DNA of 64,000 bases from Actinoplanes sp. KI2 (GTDB lineage: Bacteria > Actinomycetota > Actinomycetes > Mycobacteriales > Micromonosporaceae). Within the stretch, counting starts at the first letter, position 1, and every line of letters starts with the position of its first letter. Location: positions 1 to 64,000 of the forward strand of contig NZ_JAOSZE010000018.1 in NCBI RefSeq assembly GCF_025630775.1, written 5' to 3'. Under the pieces are notes generated by a model. The model was not told where the DNA came from. It did not search any database and saw only the letters and a list, made by a program, of their open reading frames with translations. The position numbers and the translations under genes were made by a program. Below, piece by piece: positions 54,632 through 62,217 of this stretch.

Positions 54632-55732
54632 ATGGGCGTCCGGACGCGGTACACGATCCTGTACGGGGCGATGATCCTGGTGACCGGGCTCGGCCTGATC
54701 GCGATCATCGGCGCGTTCGGCAGCCGGAGCACCACCCGGGCCGGCGGTGACTACCCGGCGCCGGCGGCCGAGCAGATCGAGCGGCTGCAGCGGCGGCTCG
54801 CCCAGTCCGACGAGGCGCACTCCCAGCAGCTGGTGTTCGGCCTGGTCGTCGGCATGGTGGTCGCGCTGCTGCTGTCGCTGGTGCTGGGCCGCCTGCTGGC
54901 CGGCCGGGTGCTCAAGCCGCTGCGGGTGATCACCGCGGCGACCCGGCGGATCTCCGCGGACAACCTGCACCAGCGGCTCGCCGTGCAGGGACCGGCCGAC
55001 GAGGTGAAGGACCTGGCCGACACCATCGACGGGCTGCTCGGCCGGCTCGAGGAGTCGTTCGCCGCCCAGCGCCGGTTCGTCGCCGACGCGTCGCACGAGC
55101 TGCGCACGCCGCTGGCGACCATGCGGGCGTCGCTGGACGTGGCGATGGCCAAGCCCTCGCCGGTGCCGGCCGAGACGGCGGTGCTGGCGGACCGGATCCG
55201 GGCCGAACTCGACCGGGTCGACCGGCTCCTGGAAGGCTTCCTGGTGCTGGCGAGGGCTCAGCACGGTGCGCTCGACGACCGCTCCGCGGTCTCCCTGGGC
55301 GCGCTGGCGCGGGAGGCGCTGCCGGCTTCAAGCACAAACCTTGAGGTGTACGCCGACCTGGACGCCGACGTGGTGACCGAGGGGAACCCGGTCCTGCTCG
55401 CCCGTCTCGTCGGCAACGTGATCGACAACGCCATCCGGCACAACGTGTCAGGCGGCTGGGTGCGGGTGTCGGTGTCCGGGGTTTCCGGCGTGGCCCGGCT
55501 GGTCGTGCAGTCGAGCGGGCCGGTGCTCGACCCGTCGCAGGTGGCGCGGCTCGGGCGGCCGTTCCAGCGTCTCGGGGCGGAGCGGACCGGCGACGGCGGG
55601 ACCGGGCTCGGGCTCTCGATCGTCGCGGCGGTGGCGTCGGCGCACGGCGGGTCGGTATCGCTGACCGCACTGCCGGCCGGCGGCCTGACCGTGACCGTGG
55701 ACCTTCCGCTCGCGGTGGCGGTGCCGGCATGA
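54632..55732 (+). CDS. Two-component sensor histidine kinase
   Basis: 366 residues from ATG 54632. Two membrane helices (about 8-28 and 67-90) enclose a short extracytoplasmic loop of about 38 residues; then a HAMP domain (about 90-145), the dimerisation/phosphoacceptor helix with FVADASHELRTPLATMRA (His155), and the ATPase domain with NVIDNAIRHN (N box), and GGTGLGLSIV (G2 box). The short sensor loop fits kinases that sense membrane-active compounds together with a neighbouring ABC exporter. Its stop lies in a 44-bp tandem duplication that separates it from its response regulator by one mini-ORF. Confidence 0.95.
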   Translation: MGVRTRYTILYGAMILVTGLGLIAIIGAFGSRSTTRAGGDYPAPAAEQIERLQRRLAQSDEAHSQQLVFGLVVGMVVALLLSLVLGRLLAGRVLKPLRVITAATRRISADNLHQRLAVQGPADEVKDLADTIDGLLGRLEESFAAQRRFVADASHELRTPLATMRASLDVAMAKPSPVPAETAVLADRIRAELDRVDRLLEGFLVLARAQHGALDDRSAVSLGALAREALPASSTNLEVYADLDADVVTEGNPVLLARLVGNVIDNAIRHNVSGGWVRVSVSGVSGVARLVVQSSGPVLDPSQVARLGRPFQRLGAERTGDGGTGLGLSIVAAVASAHGGSVSLTALPAGGLTVTVDLPLAVAVPA

Positions 55733-55784
55733 GGCTGCTCGTGGACCTTCCGCTCGCGGTGGCGGTGCCGGCATGAGGGTGCTC
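55697..55784. repeat. 44-bp tandem duplication at the kinase/regulator junction
   Basis: Copies at 55697-55740 and 55741-55784 differ at one base (GGCTGCTC versus GGGTGCTC). Each copy contains the end of the kinase gene, including GCATGAGG with its ATGA stop-start overlap. Confidence 0.95.
55729..55776 (+). CDS. 15-codon mini-ORF created by the duplication
   Basis: ATG 55729 overlaps the kinase stop (ATGA), reads through the second repeat copy and ends at TGA 55774-55776, which again overlaps the response regulator ATG at 55773. The peptide is MRLLVDLPLAVAVPA: the regulator's first residues with Leu in place of Val, fused to the kinase's last ones. It may act only as a coupling step. Confidence 0.45.
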   Translation: MRLLVDLPLAVAVPA

Positions 55785-56432
55785 GTGGTGGAGGACGCCC
55801 GGTCGCTGGCCGAGGTGGTCGCCGAGGGGCTGCGCGACCAGGGCATGGCCGTCGATCTCGCGTACGACGGGCTCAGCGCGGCCGAGAAGCTGGACCTCAA
55901 CCCGTACGACGTCGTGGTCCTTGATCGGGATTTGCCCGGTCTGCACGGCGACACGCTGTGCCAGATGATCACCTCGCGCCAGGACCGGTCGATGGTACTG
56001 ATGCTGACCGCGGCCGGCTCCGCGGACGACCGGGTTCGCGGGCTCACCCTCGGCGCCGACGACTACCTCGCGAAGCCGTTCCACTTCCCGGAGCTGGTGC
56101 TGCGGATCCGCGCCCTGGCCCGCCGGCAGCCGGCCGCCCGGCCACGCACCCTGCGGGCCGGCGGCCTCGAACTGGACCCGATCACCCGCACGGCCAGCCG
56201 CGACGGCGTGCCGCTGCACCTGTCGGTCAAGGAGTTCGCCGTGCTGGAGGCGCTGATGCGCGCGGCACCGGCGTTCCTGAGCAGTGAGGCCCTGCTCGAG
56301 GAGGTCTGGGACGAGAACGCCGACCCGTTCACCAACACGGTCACCGTCACGATCGGCCGGCTTCGGCGCAAGCTCGGCGACCCGCCGGTCATCACGACCA
56401 CGCCGGGTGTCGGCTACCGGATCGCGGACTAG
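55773..56432 (+). CDS. Two-component response regulator, OmpR family
   Basis: 219 residues from ATG 55773. Receiver domain: MRVLVVEDARSLAEVV (acidic pocket), VVVLDRDLPGLHGD (phospho-acceptor Asp51), MLTAAG and DYLAKPFHFPEL (Lys). C-terminal winged helix: LHLSVKEFAVLEALMRA and TNTVTVTIGRLRRKLGDPP ... TTPGVGYRI. It receives phosphate from the kinase encoded upstream and probably controls the divergent ABC exporter. Its TAG stop shares a CTAG palindrome with the stop of a convergent small gene. Confidence 0.96.
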   Translation: MRVLVVEDARSLAEVVAEGLRDQGMAVDLAYDGLSAAEKLDLNPYDVVVLDRDLPGLHGDTLCQMITSRQDRSMVLMLTAAGSADDRVRGLTLGADDYLAKPFHFPELVLRIRALARRQPAARPRTLRAGGLELDPITRTASRDGVPLHLSVKEFAVLEALMRAAPAFLSSEALLEEVWDENADPFTNTVTVTIGRLRRKLGDPPVITTTPGVGYRIAD

Positions 56433-56575
56433 CCGAGGCCGCCCGCGATGGGCGGTAGCTTGCTACGGTCGTCGACCTTGTCGCACCGGGTGCACTGCTG
56501 GAAGCGCCCACCGTCCTCGGTGGACTTGGTACGCCACTGGTGCCAGCCCAGGCGGCAGCGCATCGGCCTGCTCAT
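56429..56575 (-). CDS. Small zinc-ribbon protein (DUF1660-like)
   Basis: 48 codons, ATG 56575 to TAG 56431-56429. The protein reads MSRPMRCRLGWHQWRTKSTE, then an acidic-polar stretch and RFQQCTRCDKVDD. Ligand pattern Cys7-x4-His12 ... Cys28-x2-Cys31 fits a small zinc ribbon like the DUF1660 proteins found in actinobacteria and phages. Third codon positions are mostly G or C. The stop overlaps the response regulator stop within the palindrome CTAG (56429-56432). A second ATG at 56563 is possible. Function unknown. Confidence 0.6.
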   Translation of the reverse strand: MSRPMRCRLGWHQWRTKSTEDGGRFQQCTRCDKVDDRSKLPPIAGGLG

Positions 56576-56627
56576 GCCCGTACGCTACGCCCGATCGACG
56601 ACCCCGCGCGTCCACCGGGAGGCTGCT

Positions 56628-57203
56628 TTGCCGGGACGGGAACAGATCAAGCACATCGTCGTCCTGATGATGGAGAACCGGTCCTTCGACCACCTCGGCC
56701 GGGCGAGATCTCGGTCCTCGGGTTCCTCGCGAAACATCGCCGGCGTACGCGTTCCGGCCGTCGCCATCTCGCCGTTGATCCCGGCCGGGTTCGTCGACCG
56801 GACCTTCTACGAGCATGCGGCGATCCCGCACACGGTGCTGCGGCAGTTCGTCCCCGGCTCCCGGCCACTCACCCGGCGGGATGCCGCCTCGGCCGACCTG
56901 CTCGACCGGTTGCCGTTGTTGCCGTCGCCGCGCACGGACATCCGGCCGGTCCCGGTGCCCGTGCCGCGGGCGGCCGCGGCGACCGGCCCGCACCGGATGA
57001 ACGATTTTCAGAGCAGCCTGGTCGAACTGGCCGGCGGGGTGCACAACGCCCGTACGGCCTCGCCCGCGGTGGCGGCCCGGCCGGAGATGCCGGAGTTCCG
57101 GCCCGAGGCCAGCACGCTCGCCGCCGCCCGGGCCGGGGTGCTGACGCCCGGGTCGGAGGCCAGCCAGGTGGTCGACGCGGTGGTCGCCGACTTCGTCGAC
57201 TAG
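56628..57203 (+). pseudogene. Internally deleted phospholipase C/acid phosphatase-family gene
   Basis: Starts at TTG 56628 with GGGAGG five nt upstream: about 192 codons. The first 20 residues are the family start (EQIKHIVVLMMENRSFDH, metal-binding Glu-Asn). After a junction near 56700-56750 the sequence jumps to the C-terminal family end (GVRVPAVAISPLIPAGFVDR, HTVLRQF, LTRRDAASADLLDRL). The 250 or more residues that carry the catalytic Thr/Asp/His sites are missing, so activity is unlikely. The frame is still open and GC3 remains high, so the deletion was in frame or nearly so. Confidence 0.7.
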
Positions 57204-57213
57204 CGTGGCGGTG

Positions 57214-57990
57214 ATGGATCGGGATCTTCAGGCGGCCCGCGACCTCGCCACCGCCCTGGCCGTCCGGGCCGGCCGGTTGCAGGTCGAGCGGCGCGACACG
57301 CTCGTGGTCGGGGCGCCCAAGGCACACGCCAACGACGTCGTCTCCGACGTCGACATCGCCAGCGAGCGGCTGATCGTGGACGCCATCGTCGCCGACCGCC
57401 CCGGCGACGCCGTGCAGGCCGAGGAGGGCCACGGCCGCCCCGGCACCAGCGGCCGGACGTGGATCGTCGACCCGCTGGACGGCACCCGCAACTACATCAG
57501 CCGCACCGGCCCGTGGTCGGTCTGCATCGCGCTCTACGACGGCGACCGGCCGCTGGTCGCGGTCGTGCACGACCCCGCCGCGGGCGAGACGTTCAGCGCC
57601 GTCGACGGCGGCGGCGCGTTCCTGAACGACCACCCGATCACCGCGTCGAGCGGCCCGCCGATGGGCGAGGCCCTGGTCGGCGTGAGCTTCCAGCCCGGGC
57701 CGGAGACCAAGGCACGGGCCGGGCGGGTGATCCGCGAGCTGCTCCCGGTGGTCGGCGACATCCGCCGGCTCCCGGCCGCGCTGAACCTGGCCTACCAGGC
57801 GGCCGGCCGGTTGGACGGCGGCCTGGCCCTGGACACCAAGCTGTGGGACATCGCCGCCGGCGCGCTGATCGCCCGCGAGGCCGGCGTGACGCTCGGCGGC
57901 CGCGGCCCGGACTTCACCACCGAGCTCACCATCGGCGCCGCCCCCGGGCTGTGGCCCGAGCTGTCGTCATTGGTCCGCGCAGCCAGTTAG
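57214..57990 (+). CDS. Inositol monophosphatase-family phosphatase
   Basis: About 258 residues from ATG 57214 (GTG 57205 is possible). The metal-dependent phosphatase signature is complete: VVSDVDIASERLI, QAEEGHG (Glu), WIVDPLDGTRNYISRTG (DPLDGTxN) and LALDTKLWDIAAGALIAREAGV (WDxAAG). The substrate may be inositol-1-phosphate, a histidinol-phosphate or a related sugar phosphate; the family cannot be resolved here. The stop overlaps the convergent VOC gene by four nt. Confidence 0.92.
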   Translation: MDRDLQAARDLATALAVRAGRLQVERRDTLVVGAPKAHANDVVSDVDIASERLIVDAIVADRPGDAVQAEEGHGRPGTSGRTWIVDPLDGTRNYISRTGPWSVCIALYDGDRPLVAVVHDPAAGETFSAVDGGGAFLNDHPITASSGPPMGEALVGVSFQPGPETKARAGRVIRELLPVVGDIRRLPAALNLAYQAAGRLDGGLALDTKLWDIAAGALIAREAGVTLGGRGPDFTTELTIGAAPGLWPELSSLVRAAS

Positions 57991-58697
57991 TCCCAGCAGA
58001 GGCAGAACGGCTTGCCGGCCGGGTCCGCGTACACCCGCCAGTTCTCCCCGGCGGCGTTCAGCGAGGTGGCACCGAGCTTCAGCGCCGCCGCCTCGGCCGT
58101 GTCGACGTCGGCGACCGTGACGTCCAGGTGCAGCTGCTGCGGATACGCCGGGTCGGGCCAGCGCGGCGCCCGATAGTCGGCGATCTGCTGGAACATCACC
58201 GGCTGCGCACCGTCCTCGCCGATCATCGCGATCCCCGCGTCCTGGTACGTGACGGGCTTGCCGAGCAGCTCGGCGTAGAACGCGCTCAGCTCCTCGGCGT
58301 CCGGGCAGTCGAGCATCACACCCATCAGCGTGGTCCCCGGCCCCTCCGGGTAGCGGCACAGATCGAACGGGTGCCCCGCCGGGTCGGCCAGCGTGTACCA
58401 GTTCTCGTTCCGGCGCAGCAGCTGCGCCCCGAGCTCGACGGCCCGCGCCGACCCCGCCTCGAGGTCCGGCACCCGCAGGTCGAGGTGCGCCTGCTGCGGG
58501 AAGGCCGGGTCCGGCCACCGCGGCGGCACGTGATCGGGGCTGCGCTGCGTCGCGACCCGCCACCCGTCCCCGGTGGTCAGCGCCACCCACTCGTCGTCCC
58601 CGTACGCCTCGGTCCACCCGGCGAGTGCCGCGTAAAACGCCGCGAGCCGCCGGGCGTCGGGCGCGTCGAGCGCCACCGCACGCAAGGTCCCGATCAT
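57987..58697 (-). CDS. Two-domain VOC (glyoxalase-like) protein
   Basis: 236 residues from ATG 58697, with GGAGGGAG four nt upstream. It contains two tandem VOC units of about 115 residues each, with matching landmarks: DAPDARRLAAFYAALAGW and DCPDAEELSAFYAELLG; WPDPAFPQQAHLDLRVPD and WPDPAYPQQLHLDVTVAD; YTLADPAGHPFDLC and YADPAGKPFCLCW. The repeat indicates internal duplication. These proteins bind small molecules; substrate unknown. It overlaps the IMPase gene by four nt at the 3' end. Confidence 0.88.
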   Translation of the reverse strand: MIGTLRAVALDAPDARRLAAFYAALAGWTEAYGDDEWVALTTGDGWRVATQRSPDHVPPRWPDPAFPQQAHLDLRVPDLEAGSARAVELGAQLLRRNENWYTLADPAGHPFDLCRYPEGPGTTLMGVMLDCPDAEELSAFYAELLGKPVTYQDAGIAMIGEDGAQPVMFQQIADYRAPRWPDPAYPQQLHLDVTVADVDTAEAAALKLGATSLNAAGENWRVYADPAGKPFCLCWD

Positions 58698-58767
58698 CGG
58701 ACTCCCTCCCGGGTCTCCGCCCATCCTGCCCGCGCCCGGCCACCCGCGCACGCTCCGGGCCGGAGGA

Positions 58768-59193
58768 TCAGGCCGGACGGGTCCAGGGGCCGACGCCGCC
58801 GATCCGCTCGATCGAGTACCGCACGAGGTAGCCGGAGGCGCGGGGCGCCGGGAACTGCTTGTCCGGCGTCATGTAGACCCTGGTCAGCCGGTCGAGCAGG
58901 TCCCATGCCTCGTCGGACGGCTCGATCGTGGCGTGGGCGCGCAGCACCGCGTGCTCGCTGAGGAACACGGCCGGATCTCGCGGCGCCTCGAAGGACAGCA
59001 CGACCCGCGGGTCCCGGCCGATGTTGCGCAGTTTCTGGTTCCAGCTCAGGTGTCCACTGACGAGGTCGTTGCCGGCCAGCCCGATCCAGATGACGCTCAC
59101 CTGCGGGCTTCCGTCGGGGTTGACCGTGCTCAGATGGGCCAGCGGCCCGGACTCGACGAGGTCGCGCAGTTCCTTCGGCAACGGCGTGTTCAC
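58768..59193 (-). CDS. PPOX-class F420-dependent oxidoreductase-like protein
   Basis: 141 residues from GTG 59193. The split-barrel flavin/deazaflavin fold is shown by LVESGPLAHLSTVNPDGSPQ, SVIWIGLAGNDLVSGH, NIGRDPRVVLSFEAP and a C-terminal RYSIERIGGVGPW. Enzymes of this class reduce or bind coenzyme F420, which is typical of actinomycetes; the substrate cannot be inferred. It is divergent from the GH2 gene with only 87 bp between starts. Confidence 0.85.
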   Translation of the reverse strand: MNTPLPKELRDLVESGPLAHLSTVNPDGSPQVSVIWIGLAGNDLVSGHLSWNQKLRNIGRDPRVVLSFEAPRDPAVFLSEHAVLRAHATIEPSDEAWDLLDRLTRVYMTPDKQFPAPRASGYLVRYSIERIGGVGPWTRPA

Positions 59194-59244
59194 CGCGCCA
59201 CCCTATCGCCGGAGTTTCGCCGCCGCGGCCCCGCAAGCCATCGC

Positions 59245-59273
59245 TTGACCGGTTCAGTTGACCAGAGCATATT
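59245..59273 (+). promoter_or_regulatory. Sigma-70-type promoter for the GH2 gene, probably leaderless
   Basis: TTGACC (59245-59250), 17-nt spacer, CATATT (59268-59273). Transcription would start about 59280-59281, right at the GTG start of the GH2 gene, which has no ribosome binding site. A second TTGACC lies at 59258-59263. Confidence 0.45.
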
Positions 59274-59280
59274 CATTGTC

Positions 59281-61827
59281 GTGGATGAATCTCCGGAGCT
59301 CAGCCGGCGACGGGCGCTTCAGGTGGCGGCCGGCGCGGTCGTGGTGGCCAAGCTTCCGGCCGGCCCGGTCGCGGTGGCCGGGCGGCCGGCCGGGCCGGTG
59401 GCGCGGCGGGAGCTGAGCTTCGACGAGGACTGGCTGTTCCGCCGGGGCGACATCGACGGCGGACAGCAGCCGGGACTGGACGACTCCGGGTGGCGGCGAC
59501 TCGATCTGCCGCACGACTGGGGCATCGAGGACCTCCCGTACGCGATCTCCGACGACGGCGCAGCCACCGCGAACGCCTCCGTGCTGACCACCCAGGTCCC
59601 GCCGGCCGAACCCGTCCCGCCCGCGGTGATCGGGCCGTTCGACCCGGCGAGCAGCGCCGGCGGCGGCTCGACCGGCTACACCGTCGGCGGGATCGGCTGG
59701 TACCGCAAGCATTTCGACGACCCGGGGCATCGGGTGGAGCTGCGCTTCGACGGGGTCCACCAGAACGCGGACGTCTGGCTCAACGGCGTCCACCTCGGCT
59801 TCCACCCGTTCGGCTACACCGCCTTCGCCTACGACCTGACGCCGCACCTGCAGCGGGGTGGCGCCAACCTGCTCGCGGTCCGTGTCGACAACAGCGGGCA
59901 GACCAGCCGGTGGTACTCGGGCTCCGGCATCTACCGGCACACGTGGCTGACCGTCACCGGTGCGACCCGCATCCCGCTGTGGGGCATCGCGGCGACGACA
60001 CCGCTCGTGACGCCGGGGCGCGCCACCGTCCGCGTACAGGTCGACCACGATGGACCCACCCCGGACCGGGTCCGAGTCACCCTGCGCGACCCCTGGAACC
60101 AGGCCGTGGCACGCCGTACGGCGGCGCCCGGCACGGCGTGCGAGTTCGAGGTCGCCCGCCCGGCGCTCTGGGACCCGGAGCATCCGCACCTGTACACCGC
60201 CGAGGCCGAGCTCCTCACCGGCCGGCGGACGATCGACGCCACCGCGACCACGTTCGGGATCCGCGAGCTGACCTGGGACGGGCAGCTGCGCCTGAACGGC
60301 CGCCCGATCCAGGTCGTCGGCGGCTGCATCCACCACGACAACGGCCCGATGGGCGCGGTCGCGCTCGGCAGCTCGGAGGAGCGCCGGGTGCGGCTGCTGC
60401 GGGACGCCGGCTTCACCGCACTGCGCACCGCGCACAACCCGCCCTCGCCGGCTCTGCTGGACGCCTGCGACCGGCTCGGCATGCTGGTCATGGACGAGTT
60501 CGTGGACGTCTGGGACACCGGCAAGACACCGCAGGACTACTCGGTGCACTTCGCGCAGTGGTGGGAGCGGGACCTGACCAGCATGATCCGGCGGGACCGG
60601 AACCACCCGAGCGTGGTGATCTGGTCGCTCGGCAACGAGATCACCGACAACACCCACGGCGTACGCGGTGCGCAGCTGGCAACGCTCCTGCGCAGCCTCG
60701 ACACCAGCCGGCCGATCACGCTCGGTGGCGGCTCCACGTTCACCGCCGACGACCCCTCGTGGTCCTACGTCGACATCGGCGACGTGCACTACAACGCGAA
60801 CGGCAAGGGCTACGCGCAGATGCACGCGGCCCACCCGGACAAGCCGATGACGCACAGCGAGGGCTTCCCGGCGACGATCCACCAGGACGCGGTGTTCGTC
60901 GAGCAGAACCCGTGGGCGGTCGGCACCTGGATCTGGGCCGCGATGGACTACCTCGGCGAGTCGGGCATCGGCAAGACGCTGATGGCACCGGCCGGGACCG
61001 CCGCGACGATCGGCGACCAGAGCGTGCTGCCGGGCTGGTCGATCGCGCGGCTGCTGCACCACGGCTGGGGCGGTTTCGGCTACCCGTACCCGTACTTCGA
61101 GGGCAACTGCGGCGACCTGGACCTGATCGGGCAGCGCAAGCCGCAGAACCACTGGCGGACCGCGGTCACCGGCGGCAGCCCGGTCGAGCTGCTGGTCGAG
61201 CGCCCGGTCGAGCCCGGCACCGAGCAGGTCGCGGTCTGGTGGGGCTACTACGACGAGCTGGAGAGCTGGACCTGGGACGTGCCCGCCGACCACCCCATGG
61301 TCGTGCGCGTCTACACCCCCGGCGACCACGTCCACCTGCTGCGCAACGGCGAACCGGTCGCCGAGGGCGTCCCCGCGCGTGGTGCCGTGGCGCTGACCGT
61401 GCCCTACCGGCCGGGCGAGCTGACCGCGATCGCCGGCCGGGCCGGGCGCGAGATCGGCCGCCGCACGCTGCGTACCGCCGGAACGGCCGCCGCGATCGCG
61501 CTGGCGCCGGACGTCCGGGCGCTCACCACGGGCCGGGACGACCTGGCCCACGTCCTGGTCACCATCGTGGACCGGGACGGACGCCTCGTCCCGGACGCCG
61601 TGCACCGGGTCGCGTTCGAGGTCCGCGGCGCGGGCACCCTCGCGGCCGCGGGCAGCGGCAACCCGCACAACGCCGACAGCTTCCGCCGCCCGCGCCACCA
61701 CACCTGGCACGGCCGTGCCCTCGCGATCGTGCGACCGGCGAAAACCCCCGGGCTGGTCACCCTCACTGCGTCCGCGCCGGGCCTGCGCCCGGCGAGGATC
61801 TCCCTTCCGGTACGCGAACAGCGGTGA
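59281..61827 (+). CDS. Glycoside hydrolase family 2 (beta-galactosidase/beta-glucuronidase-like), Tat-exported
   Basis: 848 residues from GTG 59281. The leader SRRRALQVAAGAVVVAK is a twin-arginine-type signal. Domains: sugar-binding jelly roll (FDEDWLFRRGDIDGG, DLPHDWGIEDLPY, GIGWYRKHFDDP, VWLNGVHLGFHPFGYTAF, GSGIYRHTWLTV), Ig-like domain, the TIM barrel with LRTAHNPPSPALLDACDRLG, VVIWSLGNEITDN (acid/base Glu) and PMTHSEGFPA (nucleophile Glu), then C-terminal beta domains. It removes a terminal beta-linked sugar outside the cell; which sugar is not clear. The gene end runs into 45-bp repeats. Confidence 0.93.
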   Translation: MDESPELSRRRALQVAAGAVVVAKLPAGPVAVAGRPAGPVARRELSFDEDWLFRRGDIDGGQQPGLDDSGWRRLDLPHDWGIEDLPYAISDDGAATANASVLTTQVPPAEPVPPAVIGPFDPASSAGGGSTGYTVGGIGWYRKHFDDPGHRVELRFDGVHQNADVWLNGVHLGFHPFGYTAFAYDLTPHLQRGGANLLAVRVDNSGQTSRWYSGSGIYRHTWLTVTGATRIPLWGIAATTPLVTPGRATVRVQVDHDGPTPDRVRVTLRDPWNQAVARRTAAPGTACEFEVARPALWDPEHPHLYTAEAELLTGRRTIDATATTFGIRELTWDGQLRLNGRPIQVVGGCIHHDNGPMGAVALGSSEERRVRLLRDAGFTALRTAHNPPSPALLDACDRLGMLVMDEFVDVWDTGKTPQDYSVHFAQWWERDLTSMIRRDRNHPSVVIWSLGNEITDNTHGVRGAQLATLLRSLDTSRPITLGGGSTFTADDPSWSYVDIGDVHYNANGKGYAQMHAAHPDKPMTHSEGFPATIHQDAVFVEQNPWAVGTWIWAAMDYLGESGIGKTLMAPAGTAATIGDQSVLPGWSIARLLHHGWGGFGYPYPYFEGNCGDLDLIGQRKPQNHWRTAVTGGSPVELLVERPVEPGTEQVAVWWGYYDELESWTWDVPADHPMVVRVYTPGDHVHLLRNGEPVAEGVPARGAVALTVPYRPGELTAIAGRAGREIGRRTLRTAGTAAAIALAPDVRALTTGRDDLAHVLVTIVDRDGRLVPDAVHRVAFEVRGAGTLAAAGSGNPHNADSFRRPRHHTWHGRALAIVRPAKTPGLVTLTASAPGLRPARISLPVREQR

Positions 61828-61910
61828 TCACGCTCGTTCGGGCGGTCGTTCTCGGTACGCGAAAAGCGGTGATCACACTCGTTTGGGCGATCGTTCTCGG
61901 TACGCGAAAA
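61821..61910. repeat. Two 45-bp tandem repeats at the end of the GH2 gene
   Basis: Units 61821-61865 and 61866-61910, starting GCGGTGATCAC and ending GGTACGCGAAAA, with three to four differences; a partial third copy (GGTACGCGAACA) lies in the coding end just before. The first unit contains the GH2 stop. Confidence 0.9.
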
Positions 61911-62217
61911 ACACCGCGACGTCCATTACGGTGACGGGCGTTTGATGCCCACAACGCACGGGAATCCGGCCCGCCAACCCGAGCTCGCCCGGTCGGGGCC
62001 AGATCATCAACCGTGTGGCTCTTGCGGGAGTGGTCCACGATGGAAAATCTGCTTGCGGTAGGGTCTGCAATCCCCGTCCGGTTCTTGCGGCGGATTTCAT
62101 ACCTTCCGGAAGCCCGGTTCGTCGTGCCGACACGGGCCGAGACGCGCGGGTGGAAGGCCGGGTGATGAGCGTGCGGACGAGCCGTCCACGCGTCGCCGAT
62201 CCCTGCGGAGGCGTCGG
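61828..62217. other. 390-bp region between GH2 and GTPase genes
   Basis: The first 83 bp are the 45-bp repeats. The rest (61911-62217) is less GC-rich in places (about 62035-62100) and may hold the GTPase promoter. Two short overlapping frames (62040-62165 and 62165-62221) chain into the GTPase start by stop-start overlaps, but neither resembles a protein I know, so they are not called. Confidence 0.45.

Noticed and set aside
61911-62217. tRNA or structured RNA gene in the GTPase leader
   Set aside because: No cloverleaf with a TTCGAAT-type T loop could be drawn; the region is only somewhat less GC-rich.
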